7,227 bases of DNA, from the NCBI GenBank assembly GCA_018820745.1, contig JAHJNP010000377.1, positions 1 through 7,227 of the forward strand, read 5' to 3'. This DNA is from Gammaproteobacteria bacterium. Its GTDB lineage: Bacteria; Pseudomonadota; Gammaproteobacteria; Burkholderiales; Thiobacillaceae. Below the pieces are notes generated by a model. The model was not told the origin of the DNA and ran no database searches. It saw nothing but the letters and a program-made list of their open reading frames with translations. Numbering within the stretch: the first letter of the stretch is position 1; each line of letters begins with the position of its first letter. The position numbers were made by a program, and so were the translations under genes. This document shows positions 1 to 6,129 of the stretch, piece by piece.

Positions 1-366
1 CACTGCCGACCCCAGCACCAGCATCAGCCCCTGCCAGCCATCGAGCAGTCCGTAGATCGCCGGACCGATTACCATCAGGCTGCCCATCACGCCGTAAAAG
101 CGGTAGCCTGCCCACTTGTTGTAATGGGCGGTGCGCGGGTTGGGATGGTGGGCGATGCTGGCGTAGACAAAAATCGACGCGCCCAGCCACAGCATCACCG
201 GCGGCAGCGACAGCACGAAGGGCAAAAAGCCGATTTTCTGGCTGGCCAGCAGCTTGCCCAACAGCAATGCGGTCAGCGAAATCGACAACGCCGCGACGGT
301 AATGATGTTGAACAGTTGTGCGGCGAAGCGGGAGGATGAAGCGGAAATGACGCGTTTGGCTTTCAT
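1..366 (-). CDS. Hypothetical multi-pass membrane protein, C-terminus beyond window
   Basis: An open reading frame runs from an ATG at 366 to the left edge with no stop, giving 122 residues of a longer protein. I do not recognise the family. The N-terminus is basic (MKAKR), then come hydrophobic stretches at about residues 18-40, 45-73, 93-107 and 109-122, suggesting at least three membrane helices. A polar loop at about 74-90 (HHPNPRTAHYNKW) separates the second and third, so this is probably an integral inner-membrane protein. No other plausible start lies near the N-terminus, yet there is no Shine-Dalgarno before the ATG, and a candidate promoter would place the transcript start within 1-2 nt of it. 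It is divergent from comF across 54 bp. Function unknown; membrane character is well supported. Confidence 0.75.
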   Translation of the reverse strand, partial: MKAKRVISASSSRFAAQLFNIITVAALSISLTALLLGKLLASQKIGFLPFVLSLPPVMLWLGASIFVYASIAHHPNPRTAHYNKWAGYRFYGVMGSLMVIGPAIYGLLDGWQGLMLVLGSAV

Positions 367-373
367 GGCCCGG

Positions 374-402
374 ATTTTCGGGGGCGCCGCCGCCCCTGTC
401 AA
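374..402 (-). promoter_or_regulatory. Candidate sigma-70 promoter with palindromic spacer, for the left-edge membrane gene
   Basis: Read on the minus strand, a perfect TTGACA (402-397) is followed by a 17-bp spacer and GAAAAT (379-374, 4 of 6 matches to TATAAT). The spacer is almost entirely the palindrome GGGGCGGCGGCGCCCC (396-381). The predicted transcript start is about 367, directly before the ATG at 366, so the message would be nearly leaderless. The -35 box and spacing are good and the -10 is weak. Confidence 0.45.
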
Positions 403-420
403 ATCGGGGCGACCTCAGAA

Positions 421-1113
421 TTGAACATCCGATCAATTTTTAAGCAGGCCTTCCCCTTCACCTGCCTGCTGTGCGGCGCGACATCGGGGGCCAGCCACCT
501 GTGCCTAGCCTGCCTGGCCGACCTGCCCTGGCACCGCCTGCCACAGTGCCCGCAGTGCGCCATCCCCACGCCAGACGGCCAGGTGTGCGGCACCTGCCTC
601 AAGTGTCCGCCCGCGTTCGGCCGCACCCATGCCGCGCTGACCTATGCGTTTCCGCTCGACCGCCTGATCCCGCGCCTGAAATACAACGGCCAGCTCGCCA
701 TCGCGCCGGCGCTGGGGGAATGCCTGGCCCAGGCTGTCGAGCACGCACCCCGGCCCGACCGCCTGATCGCCATGCCGCTGCATGCGAAGCGCATCCGCGA
801 GCGCGGCTTCAACCACGCCACCGAAATCGCCCACACGGTCGCGAAACAACTCGGGCTGCCGCTCGACCTCGACAGCTGCCAGCGGGTGCGCGACACCCCG
901 CCGCAAATGGGACTGAAGCACGACGCGCGGCGCCGCAACGTGCGCGGCGCATTCACCTGTTCGGGCGAGGTTCAGGGACAGCGCATCGCACTCGTCGACG
1001 ACGTCATGACCACCGGCACCAGCCTCGACGAACTGGCCGCGACGCTGAAGCAGGCCGGCGCGCTGGAAGTGAGTTGCTGGGTAGTGGCGCGCACCTTGCC
1101 GCCGGATTCCTGA
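421..1113 (+). CDS. comF: ComF family protein (phosphoribosyltransferase-like, competence-associated)
   Basis: A 230-residue cytoplasmic protein of normal ComF length. The N-terminal zinc-binding region has two sets of paired cysteines: C15/C18 with C28/C31, and C43/C46 with C56/C59. A type I phosphoribosyltransferase-like fold follows, with the family signature around RERGFNHA (126-133) and the PRPP-binding loop ALVDDVMTTGTS (190-201). ComF/ComFC proteins are needed for uptake of transforming single-stranded DNA in several naturally competent bacteria; their exact biochemistry is not settled. No other competence gene is in the window. The start is a TTG at 421, the only NTG codon between the upstream in-frame stop (337-339) and the first zinc-ribbon cysteines, and it lacks a clear Shine-Dalgarno. 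Its stop lies one base from the stop of the convergent CopD-like gene. Confidence 0.93.
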   Translation: MNIRSIFKQAFPFTCLLCGATSGASHLCLACLADLPWHRLPQCPQCAIPTPDGQVCGTCLKCPPAFGRTHAALTYAFPLDRLIPRLKYNGQLAIAPALGECLAQAVEHAPRPDRLIAMPLHAKRIRERGFNHATEIAHTVAKQLGLPLDLDSCQRVRDTPPQMGLKHDARRRNVRGAFTCSGEVQGQRIALVDDVMTTGTSLDELAATLKQAGALEVSCWVVARTLPPDS

Positions 1114-1114
1114 A

Positions 1115-1567
1115 TCAGCCCAGGACCGGATGCAGCGCACCGAGCGCGGACGCCACCAGCCCCAGCGCAAGATTGGTCGCCATCACCGGACGGATGCGCG
1201 TCATCGCCTGCGCGGCGGCAGGCGTGTCGGACGCTGCCACGGCATGCTTAAGCGACGCGAACAAGACGAAATACAGATAGCCGAACAGCAGGCTCATCAC
1301 CCAGCCAATGACCGCCATGGCCAGCAAGCTGGGGTGGGCCGGCGCCTGACTCATCAGCACATGCCCGCTGACCAGCAGCACGGCGATGAAGCCCCACACC
1401 CAGGGAAAGAAGCGGCCGAAAGTCGCCGCCCACAGATTCAGGCGCAGCGGCGCGTCGAGCAGCATGCTCGCCGGCCGCAGCGCCATGTAGGCGAAGAAAA
1501 TGCCGCCCACCCAGGCCACGGCAGCCAGCAGGTGCAGGGCAAGCAGGCCGGACGCGAACATTTCCAT
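1115..1567 (-). CDS. CopD family integral membrane protein
   Basis: A 150-residue hydrophobic protein. The opening helix carries LHLLAAVAWVGGIFFAY (about 11-27), a pattern typical of CopD-domain proteins. Further helices lie at about 53-72, 81-105 and 126-146, giving about four membrane spans. H12 lies in the first helix; H69, H78 and H146 are other histidines that could bind metal or haem, but this is inference. CopD proteins are linked to copper handling, while many short relatives have no tested function; HemJ-like proteins are a more distant alternative. The start ATG (1567-1565) shares one base with the rhodanese stop (TGATG), and GAGG at 1578-1575 lies 7 nt upstream, so translation is probably coupled to the rhodanese gene. 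A second ATG two codons on is possible but worse spaced. No terminator is seen before the convergent comF end. Confidence 0.82.
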   Translation of the reverse strand: MEMFASGLLALHLLAAVAWVGGIFFAYMALRPASMLLDAPLRLNLWAATFGRFFPWVWGFIAVLLVSGHVLMSQAPAHPSLLAMAVIGWVMSLLFGYLYFVLFASLKHAVAASDTPAAAQAMTRIRPVMATNLALGLVASALGALHPVLG

Positions 1568-2442
1568 CAGGCGGCCTCGGCGTACACCGCCCCGGCCATT
1601 TGCGGGAAGCCTTCCTCGATCGGCAGCGACGGATCGCGCGACCACTCGTTCCACGAGCCGAAGTAGATCTTCACGTTCTTGATGCCGGCCTCCTTGAGGA
1701 CAAGGAAACTATTGGATGCACGTGCGCCCTTGAAGCAGTAGACAATCACCGGCGTCTCCGGCGTGATGCCGGCCGTCATGCATTCGGCCAGCACCTCCGG
1801 TCCGGACTTGAATACCGGACCATCGGCGCCCGGCTTCATCAAGCGATACCACTCGATCCACCGCGCATTGGGAATGCGCCCCTTGCGCGGACAGAAGTCC
1901 GGACCATAGGGCGACGAACTCACCCCGATCCATTCGTCGACATCGCGCACGTCGAGCAGCGTCGCGCTGCCGGACGTCACCGCCGCCAGCATCGCGTCCT
2001 TGTCCACCATCACGTCGGACGCAGTGTGAATCGGGAACGTCGCCGGCATTGGCATCACCGTCTCAGTGCTGGTCGGCAGGCCCGCCGCCAGCCACGCCTG
2101 ATAGCCGCCGTGCAGCACCTTGATCTTCGGGTAGCCGAGGTAGCTGAGAATGAAATAGCCGCGGCACGACTGGCCGAAACCGGTGTTCATGGCGTCCTCG
2201 TACAGCACCGCGGTTTCCTTGCCGGACAAGCCGGCCGCGCCGAACGCCTCGGCGAATTTTTCCTTCATCGCATCCAGCCCGTCCGGATCGGAGGTTGCCA
2301 GATAGGTGAATATCTCGCGCAGGTTCACCGCGCCGGGCAAATGCCCCTTGGCGTACACGCTCGAGTCGCGGGTGTCGATCACGACCATCGGCTCGCTTGC
2401 CCTCGCGGATTGAAGCTCGGCAGGTTCGATCAGTACGCTCAT
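1567..2442 (-). CDS. Tandem-rhodanese sulfurtransferase (thiosulfate sulfurtransferase-like)
   Basis: A 291-residue protein with two rhodanese domains, the normal size for the thiosulfate/3-mercaptopyruvate sulfurtransferase class. Domain 1 (about 3-125) has VIDTRD (21-26), GHLPGAVN (33-40) and LHGGYQAW (110-117), and is probably structural. Domain 2 (about 143-280) has LLDVRD (162-167), GRIPNA (188-193) and the catalytic loop CFKGAR with nucleophile C236. Lysine at the third loop position resembles thiosulfate-type CRKG loops more than CGSG mercaptopyruvate loops, so thiosulfate is the likelier donor (inference). No signal peptide is evident, so it is probably cytoplasmic. The ATG at 2442 is chosen over an upstream in-frame candidate start at 2520 because CAGGAG (2454-2449) sits 6 nt before it and homology starts there. 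A sigma-54-like promoter lies upstream, and the gene overlaps the CopD-like gene by one base. Such enzymes are common in sulfur oxidisers, cyanide detoxification and general sulfane-sulfur handling. Confidence 0.92.
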   Translation of the reverse strand: MSVLIEPAELQSARASEPMVVIDTRDSSVYAKGHLPGAVNLREIFTYLATSDPDGLDAMKEKFAEAFGAAGLSGKETAVLYEDAMNTGFGQSCRGYFILSYLGYPKIKVLHGGYQAWLAAGLPTSTETVMPMPATFPIHTASDVMVDKDAMLAAVTSGSATLLDVRDVDEWIGVSSSPYGPDFCPRKGRIPNARWIEWYRLMKPGADGPVFKSGPEVLAECMTAGITPETPVIVYCFKGARASNSFLVLKEAGIKNVKIYFGSWNEWSRDPSLPIEEGFPQMAGAVYAEAA

Positions 2443-2448
2443 CGTTTT

Positions 2449-2454
2449 CTCCTG
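2449..2454 (-). promoter_or_regulatory. Strong Shine-Dalgarno of the rhodanese gene
   Basis: Minus-strand CAGGAG is followed by AAAACG and then the ATG at 2442. It fixes the start of the sulfurtransferase and rules out an in-frame start further upstream. Confidence 0.85.
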
Positions 2455-2480
2455 GGTTGGAATGCAGATGAACCTGCTTT

Positions 2481-2496
2481 TGCAGTTAGCGTGCCA
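2481..2496 (-). promoter_or_regulatory. Candidate sigma-54 (RpoN) -24/-12 promoter for rhodanese-CopD
   Basis: Minus-strand TGGCACGCTAACTGCA matches the RpoN consensus TGGCACG-N4-TTGCW at 11 of 12 fixed positions; only the first T of the -12 box is C. The invariant GG and GC have the required spacing, and the base before TGGCACG is C, as the consensus prefers. Counting 12 nt from the GC puts the transcript start near 2470. That leaves a 28-nt leader containing the Shine-Dalgarno, which is a sensible layout. No comparably good sigma-70 promoter was seen in this gap. Confidence 0.72.
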
Positions 2497-2532
2497 GCGC
2501 TCGAAAATGCCCCATCGCAAGCCCTGGCGCGG

Positions 2533-2559
2533 GGTACGTCAATTGCCTCCCGATGTACC
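2533..2559. promoter_or_regulatory. Inverted repeat, candidate activator-binding site
   Basis: GGTACGTC (2533-2540) and GATGTACC (2552-2559) form 8-base arms with one mismatch around an 11-bp spacer. The centre lies about 76 bp upstream of the transcript start predicted from the sigma-54 promoter. That is close to the range where enhancer-binding proteins of RpoN promoters bind. The activator is unknown. Confidence 0.4.
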
Positions 2560-2624
2560 TGCGACGGATCGTCCACAAAATGCTTACAGAATGTAGGGCT
2601 GCGTCCGCGCCGGATTGCCCGGAA

Positions 2625-2704
2625 TGGTAGGAGGCCCGCCCCCGGGCCGATGCCGTGGTGATTGCAGAGGCGCGAAAATCGCGGCGGGGGCACCGCTCCT
2701 ACCA
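2625..2704. repeat. REPIN-like element: inverted pair of GTAG-type REP sequences
   Basis: An 80-bp element is bounded by a perfect 9-bp inverted repeat, TGGTAGGAG (2625-2633) and CTCCTACCA (2696-2704). Each half begins with GTAGGAG and then has a GC palindrome ending in CGAT. The left half has GGCCCG-CCCC-CGGGCC (2633-2648). The right half, on the minus strand, has GCGG-TGCCC-CCGC then CGCGATTTTCGCG. GTAG-headed REP sequences, mobilised by TnpA-REP/RAYT proteins, have this architecture, and inverted REP doublets are called REPINs. It sits 22 bp beyond the dgt stop and could also act as a 3' RNA hairpin. No RAYT gene is in the window. Confidence 0.7.
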
Positions 2705-2726
2705 GGGGCGGTTCAGGGAACGACGC

Positions 2727-3854
2727 TCAGCCGTAGATCTCTTCCACCGCAAAAATCCGCCGGTGTTCGCGCATGGCATAGCGGTCGGTCATGCCGGCGA
2801 TGTAATCGGACACGGCGCGCGCGCCCTCCAGCGATTCGTGCGCCTGGTGTTCGGGCGGCAACAGGCGCGCATCGCCGATGAAGGCGGTGTAGAGATCGGT
2901 GATGATGCGCCCCGCCTTGCTGCTCATGCGCGCCACCTTGAAATGGCGGTACAGATGATGCATCAGGAAGCGCTTGAGTTCGCGGTGCTCGTCGAGCAGC
3001 GCGGGGCTGAAGGCTGCCAGCTGCGGCGCGGCACGCACCTCGTCCAGGGTCTGCACGCCGCTGCGCTTGATGTTGATCCGCGTGGTGTTCACCAGATCGA
3101 GGACCAGCGTGTTGATGATGCGGCGCACGGTTTCGGTGACCACGCGGCGACCGGTCAGCGCCGGATATTGGGTGCGGACTTCATTCAGGTGGCGGGCAAA
3201 GATCGTCACTTCGCTCAGCTGTTCCAGCGTGATCAGGCCGGAGCGCAGGCCGTCGTCGACGTCGTGGTTGTTGTAGGCGATTTCGTCGGCCAGGTTGGCG
3301 ATTTGCGCTTCCAGCGAAGGCTGCTGCTTGTTCAGAAAACGCTCGCCGATGTCGCCAAGCTTTTCGGCATTGAGGAGTGAGCAATGCTTGAGAATGCCTT
3401 CGCGCGCCTCGAAGGTGAGATTGAGTCCATCGAATTCGGCGTAGCGCTCCTCCAGCAGATCGACCACGCGCAGCGACTGCAGGTTGTGCTCGAAGCCGCC
3501 GTGTTCGCGCATGCACGCGTTCAAGGCGTCCTGCCCGGCGTGGCCGAACGGCGTGTGGCCGAGGTCGTGCGCCAGCGCCACCGCTTCCACCAGGTCTTCG
3601 TTCAGGTTCAGCAGGCGGGCGATGGTGCGGGCGATCTGCGCCACTTCGAGGCTGTGGGTGAGCCGGGTGCGAAACAGGTCGCCCTCGTGATTCACGAATA
3701 CCTGGGTCTTGTATTCCAGCCGCCGGAACGCGGCGGAATGGATGATGCGGTCGCGGTCGCGCTGGAACTCGGAGCGCGGCGCGGCGGGGCCTTCGGGGTG
3801 CCGGCGCCCGCGGGATTGACTGGAATGCGCTGCGTAGGAGGCTAACGGTTCCAT
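2727..3854 (-). CDS. dgt: dGTPase (deoxyguanosinetriphosphate triphosphohydrolase), HD-domain family
   Basis: A 375-residue cytoplasmic protein, the usual length of the dGTPase-like subfamily found outside enterics. These enzymes hydrolyse dNTPs to the deoxynucleoside and triphosphate, which tunes dNTP pools. The HD metal site is complete: H67 in [12 protein letters not shown]96-D97 in [13 protein letters not shown], and D190 in [16 protein letters not shown]. The N-terminal [20 protein letters not shown] (30-49) is also typical. The ATG at 3854 is preferred over a TTG at 3857 because AAGGA lies 7 nt before the ATG and only 4 nt before the TTG. It starts 11 bp after the aroB stop on the same strand, so the two are probably cotranscribed. 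The REPIN-like element follows its stop. Confidence 0.95.
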   Translation of the reverse strand: MEPLASYAAHSSQSRGRRHPEGPAAPRSEFQRDRDRIIHSAAFRRLEYKTQVFVNHEGDLFRTRLTHSLEVAQIARTIARLLNLNEDLVEAVALAHDLGHTPFGHAGQDALNACMREHGGFEHNLQSLRVVDLLEERYAEFDGLNLTFEAREGILKHCSLLNAEKLGDIGERFLNKQQPSLEAQIANLADEIAYNNHDVDDGLRSGLITLEQLSEVTIFARHLNEVRTQYPALTGRRVVTETVRRIINTLVLDLVNTTRINIKRSGVQTLDEVRAAPQLAAFSPALLDEHRELKRFLMHHLYRHFKVARMSSKAGRIITDLYTAFIGDARLLPPEHQAHESLEGARAVSDYIAGMTDRYAMREHRRIFAVEEIYG

Positions 3855-3865
3855 CAATGATTCCT

Positions 3866-4945
3866 TCAGTGCGGCGCGGTCAGCACGCCGTTCAGCACAT
3901 CGGTCGGCACATCGCCGGTGATCACTGCCTCGCCCAGCCTTTTCAGCAGCACGAAGCGCATCTTTCCGCCTTCGACCTTCTTGTCATGGCCCATGTATTC
4001 GAGCCAGGTATCGACGCCAAGGTCCGGCGCCACGTCCGGCAGCCCGGCGGCGCGGATCAGCGCGCGGGTACGCGCAACGTCCGCCTCGCTGAGCCAGCCC
4101 AGCCGCTGCGAGGTCTGCGCCGCCATCACCATGCCGGCCGCCACCGCCTCGCCATGCAGCCAGTTGCCGTAGCCCATGCCGGTTTCGATTGCGTGACCGA
4201 AGGTGTGGCCCAGGTTGAGGATGGCGCGGATGCCGCCTTCGCGCTCGTCCTGCCCCACCACCTGCGCCTTGATCTCGCACGAGCGGTGAATCGCATGGGT
4301 GATCGCCGCCGGGTCGAGCGCGCGTAGCTTGTCCATGTTGGCTTCCTGCCAGGCGAGGAATTCCGCGTCCCAGATCAGCCCGTACTTGATCACCTCGGCC
4401 AAGCCCGCCGACAGTTCGCGCGCGGGAAGCGTCTTCAGCGTGTCGGTATCGGCGAGCACCAGCTTCGGCTGGTAGAACGCGCCGATCATGTTCTTGCCGA
4501 GCGGATGGTTGATCCCGGTCTTGCCGCCCACCGAGGAATCGACCTGCGACAACAGCGTGGTGGGAACCTGGATGAAGGGCACGCCGCGCTGGTAGCTCGC
4601 CGCCGCGAAGCCGGTCATGTCGCCGATCACCCCGCCGCCCAGCGCGATCAGCGTGGTCTTGCGCTCGGCGCGTTGGGTCAGCAGCGCATCGAAGATCAGG
4701 TTCAGCGTTTCCCAGTTCTTGTAGGCCTCGCCGTCCGGCAATATCACCTGCGTGGCCGCCACCCCGCCGGCTTCCAGCGTTGCCGTCAGCCGCGCCAGGT
4801 AAAGCGGCGCCACCGTGGTGTTGGTTACGATCATCACCCGTTTCTGTGCCAGATGCGGCAGGATCAGTTCGGTCTGATTCAACAGGCCGGCCCCAATATG
4901 GATGGGGTAGGAGCGGTCGCCGAGGCCGACGGTGAGGGTTTGCAT
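3866..4945 (-). CDS. aroB: 3-dehydroquinate synthase
   Basis: A 359-residue cytoplasmic enzyme of standard AroB length. It converts DAHP to 3-dehydroquinate, the second step of the shikimate pathway, using NAD+ and a divalent metal. Seen in sequence: DGEAYKNW (71-78); the NAD-binding [13 protein letters not shown] (103-115); [20 protein letters not shown] (127-146); and the three metal ligands E184 (GLAEVIKYG), H247 ([11 protein letters not shown]) and H264 (LHGEAVAAG), at positions matching known AroB proteins. The N-terminus [18 protein letters not shown] fits the family, so the ATG at 4945 is right although there is no Shine-Dalgarno before it. aroK, the common upstream partner, is absent; a divergent glycosyltransferase lies upstream instead. 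dgt follows after 11 bp. Confidence 0.97.
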   Translation of the reverse strand: MQTLTVGLGDRSYPIHIGAGLLNQTELILPHLAQKRVMIVTNTTVAPLYLARLTATLEAGGVAATQVILPDGEAYKNWETLNLIFDALLTQRAERKTTLIALGGGVIGDMTGFAAASYQRGVPFIQVPTTLLSQVDSSVGGKTGINHPLGKNMIGAFYQPKLVLADTDTLKTLPARELSAGLAEVIKYGLIWDAEFLAWQEANMDKLRALDPAAITHAIHRSCEIKAQVVGQDEREGGIRAILNLGHTFGHAIETGMGYGNWLHGEAVAAGMVMAAQTSQRLGWLSEADVARTRALIRAAGLPDVAPDLGVDTWLEYMGHDKKVEGGKMRFVLLKRLGEAVITGDVPTDVLNGVLTAPH

Positions 4946-4977
4946 GGGGTAGCCGGCGAGAGTAAGCGTATCAGCCG

Positions 4978-4983
4978 ATTGTA
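4978..4983 (-). promoter_or_regulatory. Candidate -10 element for aroB-dgt
   Basis: Minus-strand TACAAT (5 of 6 to TATAAT) lies 32 bp before the aroB ATG, predicting a leader of about 26 nt. No convincing -35 hexamer is found at 16-18 bp, so the call rests on the -10 box and its position at the head of the probable operon. Confidence 0.35.
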
Positions 4984-5048
4984 ACCAAAGCCGGTGGAGT
5001 ATTGCGGCACATTCGCCCCGGGCCGCCCCCCACGGGCCGGGCCGCCGC

Positions 5049-5077
5049 TTTGCATCCCGGCCGACTCAACCCATAAT
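5049..5077 (+). promoter_or_regulatory. Candidate sigma-70 promoter of the glycosyltransferase gene
   Basis: TTTGCA (5049-5054, 4 of 6 to TTGACA) and CATAAT (5072-5077, 5 of 6 to TATAAT) are separated by the ideal 17 bp. The predicted transcript start is about 5084, giving a leader of roughly 68 nt that contains a GC-rich hairpin. Confidence 0.5.
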
Positions 5078-5090
5078 CCCTTCATGAATA

Positions 5091-5113
5091 CGCCCGGCCG
5101 TCCTGGCCGGGCG
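5091..5113 (+). repeat. Perfect 9-bp inverted repeat in the glycosyltransferase leader
   Basis: CGCCCGGCC (5091-5099), loop GTCCT, GGCCGGGCG (5105-5113). The stem is all G-C and would be very stable in RNA. No T-run follows on either strand, so it is not a standard intrinsic terminator. It lies between the candidate promoter and the Shine-Dalgarno, so it may stabilise the leader or act as a protein-binding site. Confidence 0.6.
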
Positions 5114-5151
5114 AAGACACCCGGGCAGGCAATCGGACAGGAAACACCCCC

Positions 5152-6129
5152 ATGGACAACTTTGACCCCGCACTGATTTCCGTCGTCATGCCCTGCCACA
5201 ACGCCGCGCCCTATGTGGACGAGGCGATTGAAAGCGTGCTCGGGCAAAGCTATCCCCAGTTCGAACTCATCGTGGTGGACGACGGCTCGACCGATGGCTC
5301 GGCCGAAATCCTGCAACGGCTGGCTGCCGATCACCCCGAGCGCATCAAGCTGGTCTACCAGACCCGCAGCGGCCCGTTTGTCGCGCGCAATGCAGCGCTC
5401 GCCCACGCCAACGGCAACTTCGTCGCCTTTCTCGACGCCGACGACGCCTGGCATCCCGACGCCCTCCGTCTGCTGCACGACGCACTCGAGACCGATAGCG
5501 CCGACATCGCCTATTGCGGCTGGCAGGACATCGGCGAGGCCGCAACCGACCCGGCCCCGAAAATCCTGCCTGCCATCGACGCCGGCGAAGCGGCCAGCCA
5601 TTTTCTCGAACACGGCCCGTGGCCGGTCAACAGCGTGCTGGTCCGCCGCCCCCTCATCGACGAGCTGCGCGGGTTTTCCGAACGCACCCCCACCGCCATG
5701 GACTACGACCTGTGGCTGCGGATGCTCGCGCGCCAGCCCCGGCTCGCGCGGGTTCCGGACGTACTGGCGTTTCACCGCCGCCACCCCCATGGCAACACCC
5801 GCATCCCGCGCTGGCGACAGGTATTCGATGCCGTCGCCGTGCGCCGCGACTTCGCCCGCAATCACCCCGAATTCGTTGCCCGCATTCCCCCCACCCGCCT
5901 CAACGAACTGATCTACGACCCCCTGCTGCACGAAGCCTATCGCTGCCACTGGCGCAACGACACCGAATCCGCCCGCCGCCTGTTCCGTCGCGCCTTCCGC
6001 AAAGCCGACTGGAAAGCCAGCGACCTCAAGCACCTCGTCGCCAGCCTGCTCCCCGCCCCGCTCTATCGCAATCTCGTCGACACCGTCACCCGCCGCCGCA
6101 GCGCCCGCATCGGCGGCGGAGTGGCATAA
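5152..6129 (+). CDS. Family 2 glycosyltransferase
   Basis: A 325-residue protein with an N-terminal GT-A fold (about 8-200). Visible motifs are ISVVMPCHNAAPYVDEAIES (9-28), the nucleotide-binding IVVDDGSTDGS (40-50), the DXD metal motif in FLDADDAWHPD (93-103; D95 and D97), and MDYDLWLRM (183-191), which supplies the likely acceptor-side acidic residues. No membrane helix or signal peptide is seen, so it probably acts at the cytoplasmic face on a lipid-linked or surface glycan. Donor and acceptor cannot be read from sequence. The C-terminal 100 residues are rich in Arg and His, and their role is unclear. The ATG at 5152 has AGGAA (5139-5143) 8 nt upstream. It stands alone, divergent from aroB and convergent with the ABC-F gene, with no other glycan genes in the window. 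Confidence 0.9.
   Translation: MDNFDPALISVVMPCHNAAPYVDEAIESVLGQSYPQFELIVVDDGSTDGSAEILQRLAADHPERIKLVYQTRSGPFVARNAALAHANGNFVAFLDADDAWHPDALRLLHDALETDSADIAYCGWQDIGEAATDPAPKILPAIDAGEAASHFLEHGPWPVNSVLVRRPLIDELRGFSERTPTAMDYDLWLRMLARQPRLARVPDVLAFHRRHPHGNTRIPRWRQVFDAVAVRRDFARNHPEFVARIPPTRLNELIYDPLLHEAYRCHWRNDTESARRLFRRAFRKADWKASDLKHLVASLLPAPLYRNLVDTVTRRRSARIGGGVA

Noticed and set aside
471..1280. A 269-codon plus-strand frame overlapping comF in another frame
   Set aside because: Arg/Pro/Ala-rich frame-shifted reading of comF that also runs through the CopD-like gene; no motif and no support for its start.
1600..2661. A 353-codon open frame on the plus strand opposite the rhodanese gene
   Set aside because: Composition is Arg/His-rich without motifs, and the opposite strand encodes a complete tandem rhodanese with a strong Shine-Dalgarno.
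2655..3845. Two long plus-strand open frames opposite dgt
   Set aside because: Both are antisense shadows of a dGTPase with an intact HD metal site.
4907..4916. GTAGGAGCGG, identical to the head of a REP unit
   Set aside because: It is the complement of the conserved Arg-Ser-Tyr-Pro codons of AroB and has no inverted partner nearby. A GTAGGAG at 3834-3840 inside dgt is rejected for the same reason.
5084..5176. A possible 30-codon upstream ORF (MNTPGRPGRAK...) overlapping the glycosyltransferase start
   Set aside because: Its ATG coincides with the predicted transcript start, has no Shine-Dalgarno, and the frame is explained by GC-rich leader sequence. It remains possible but is not supported.
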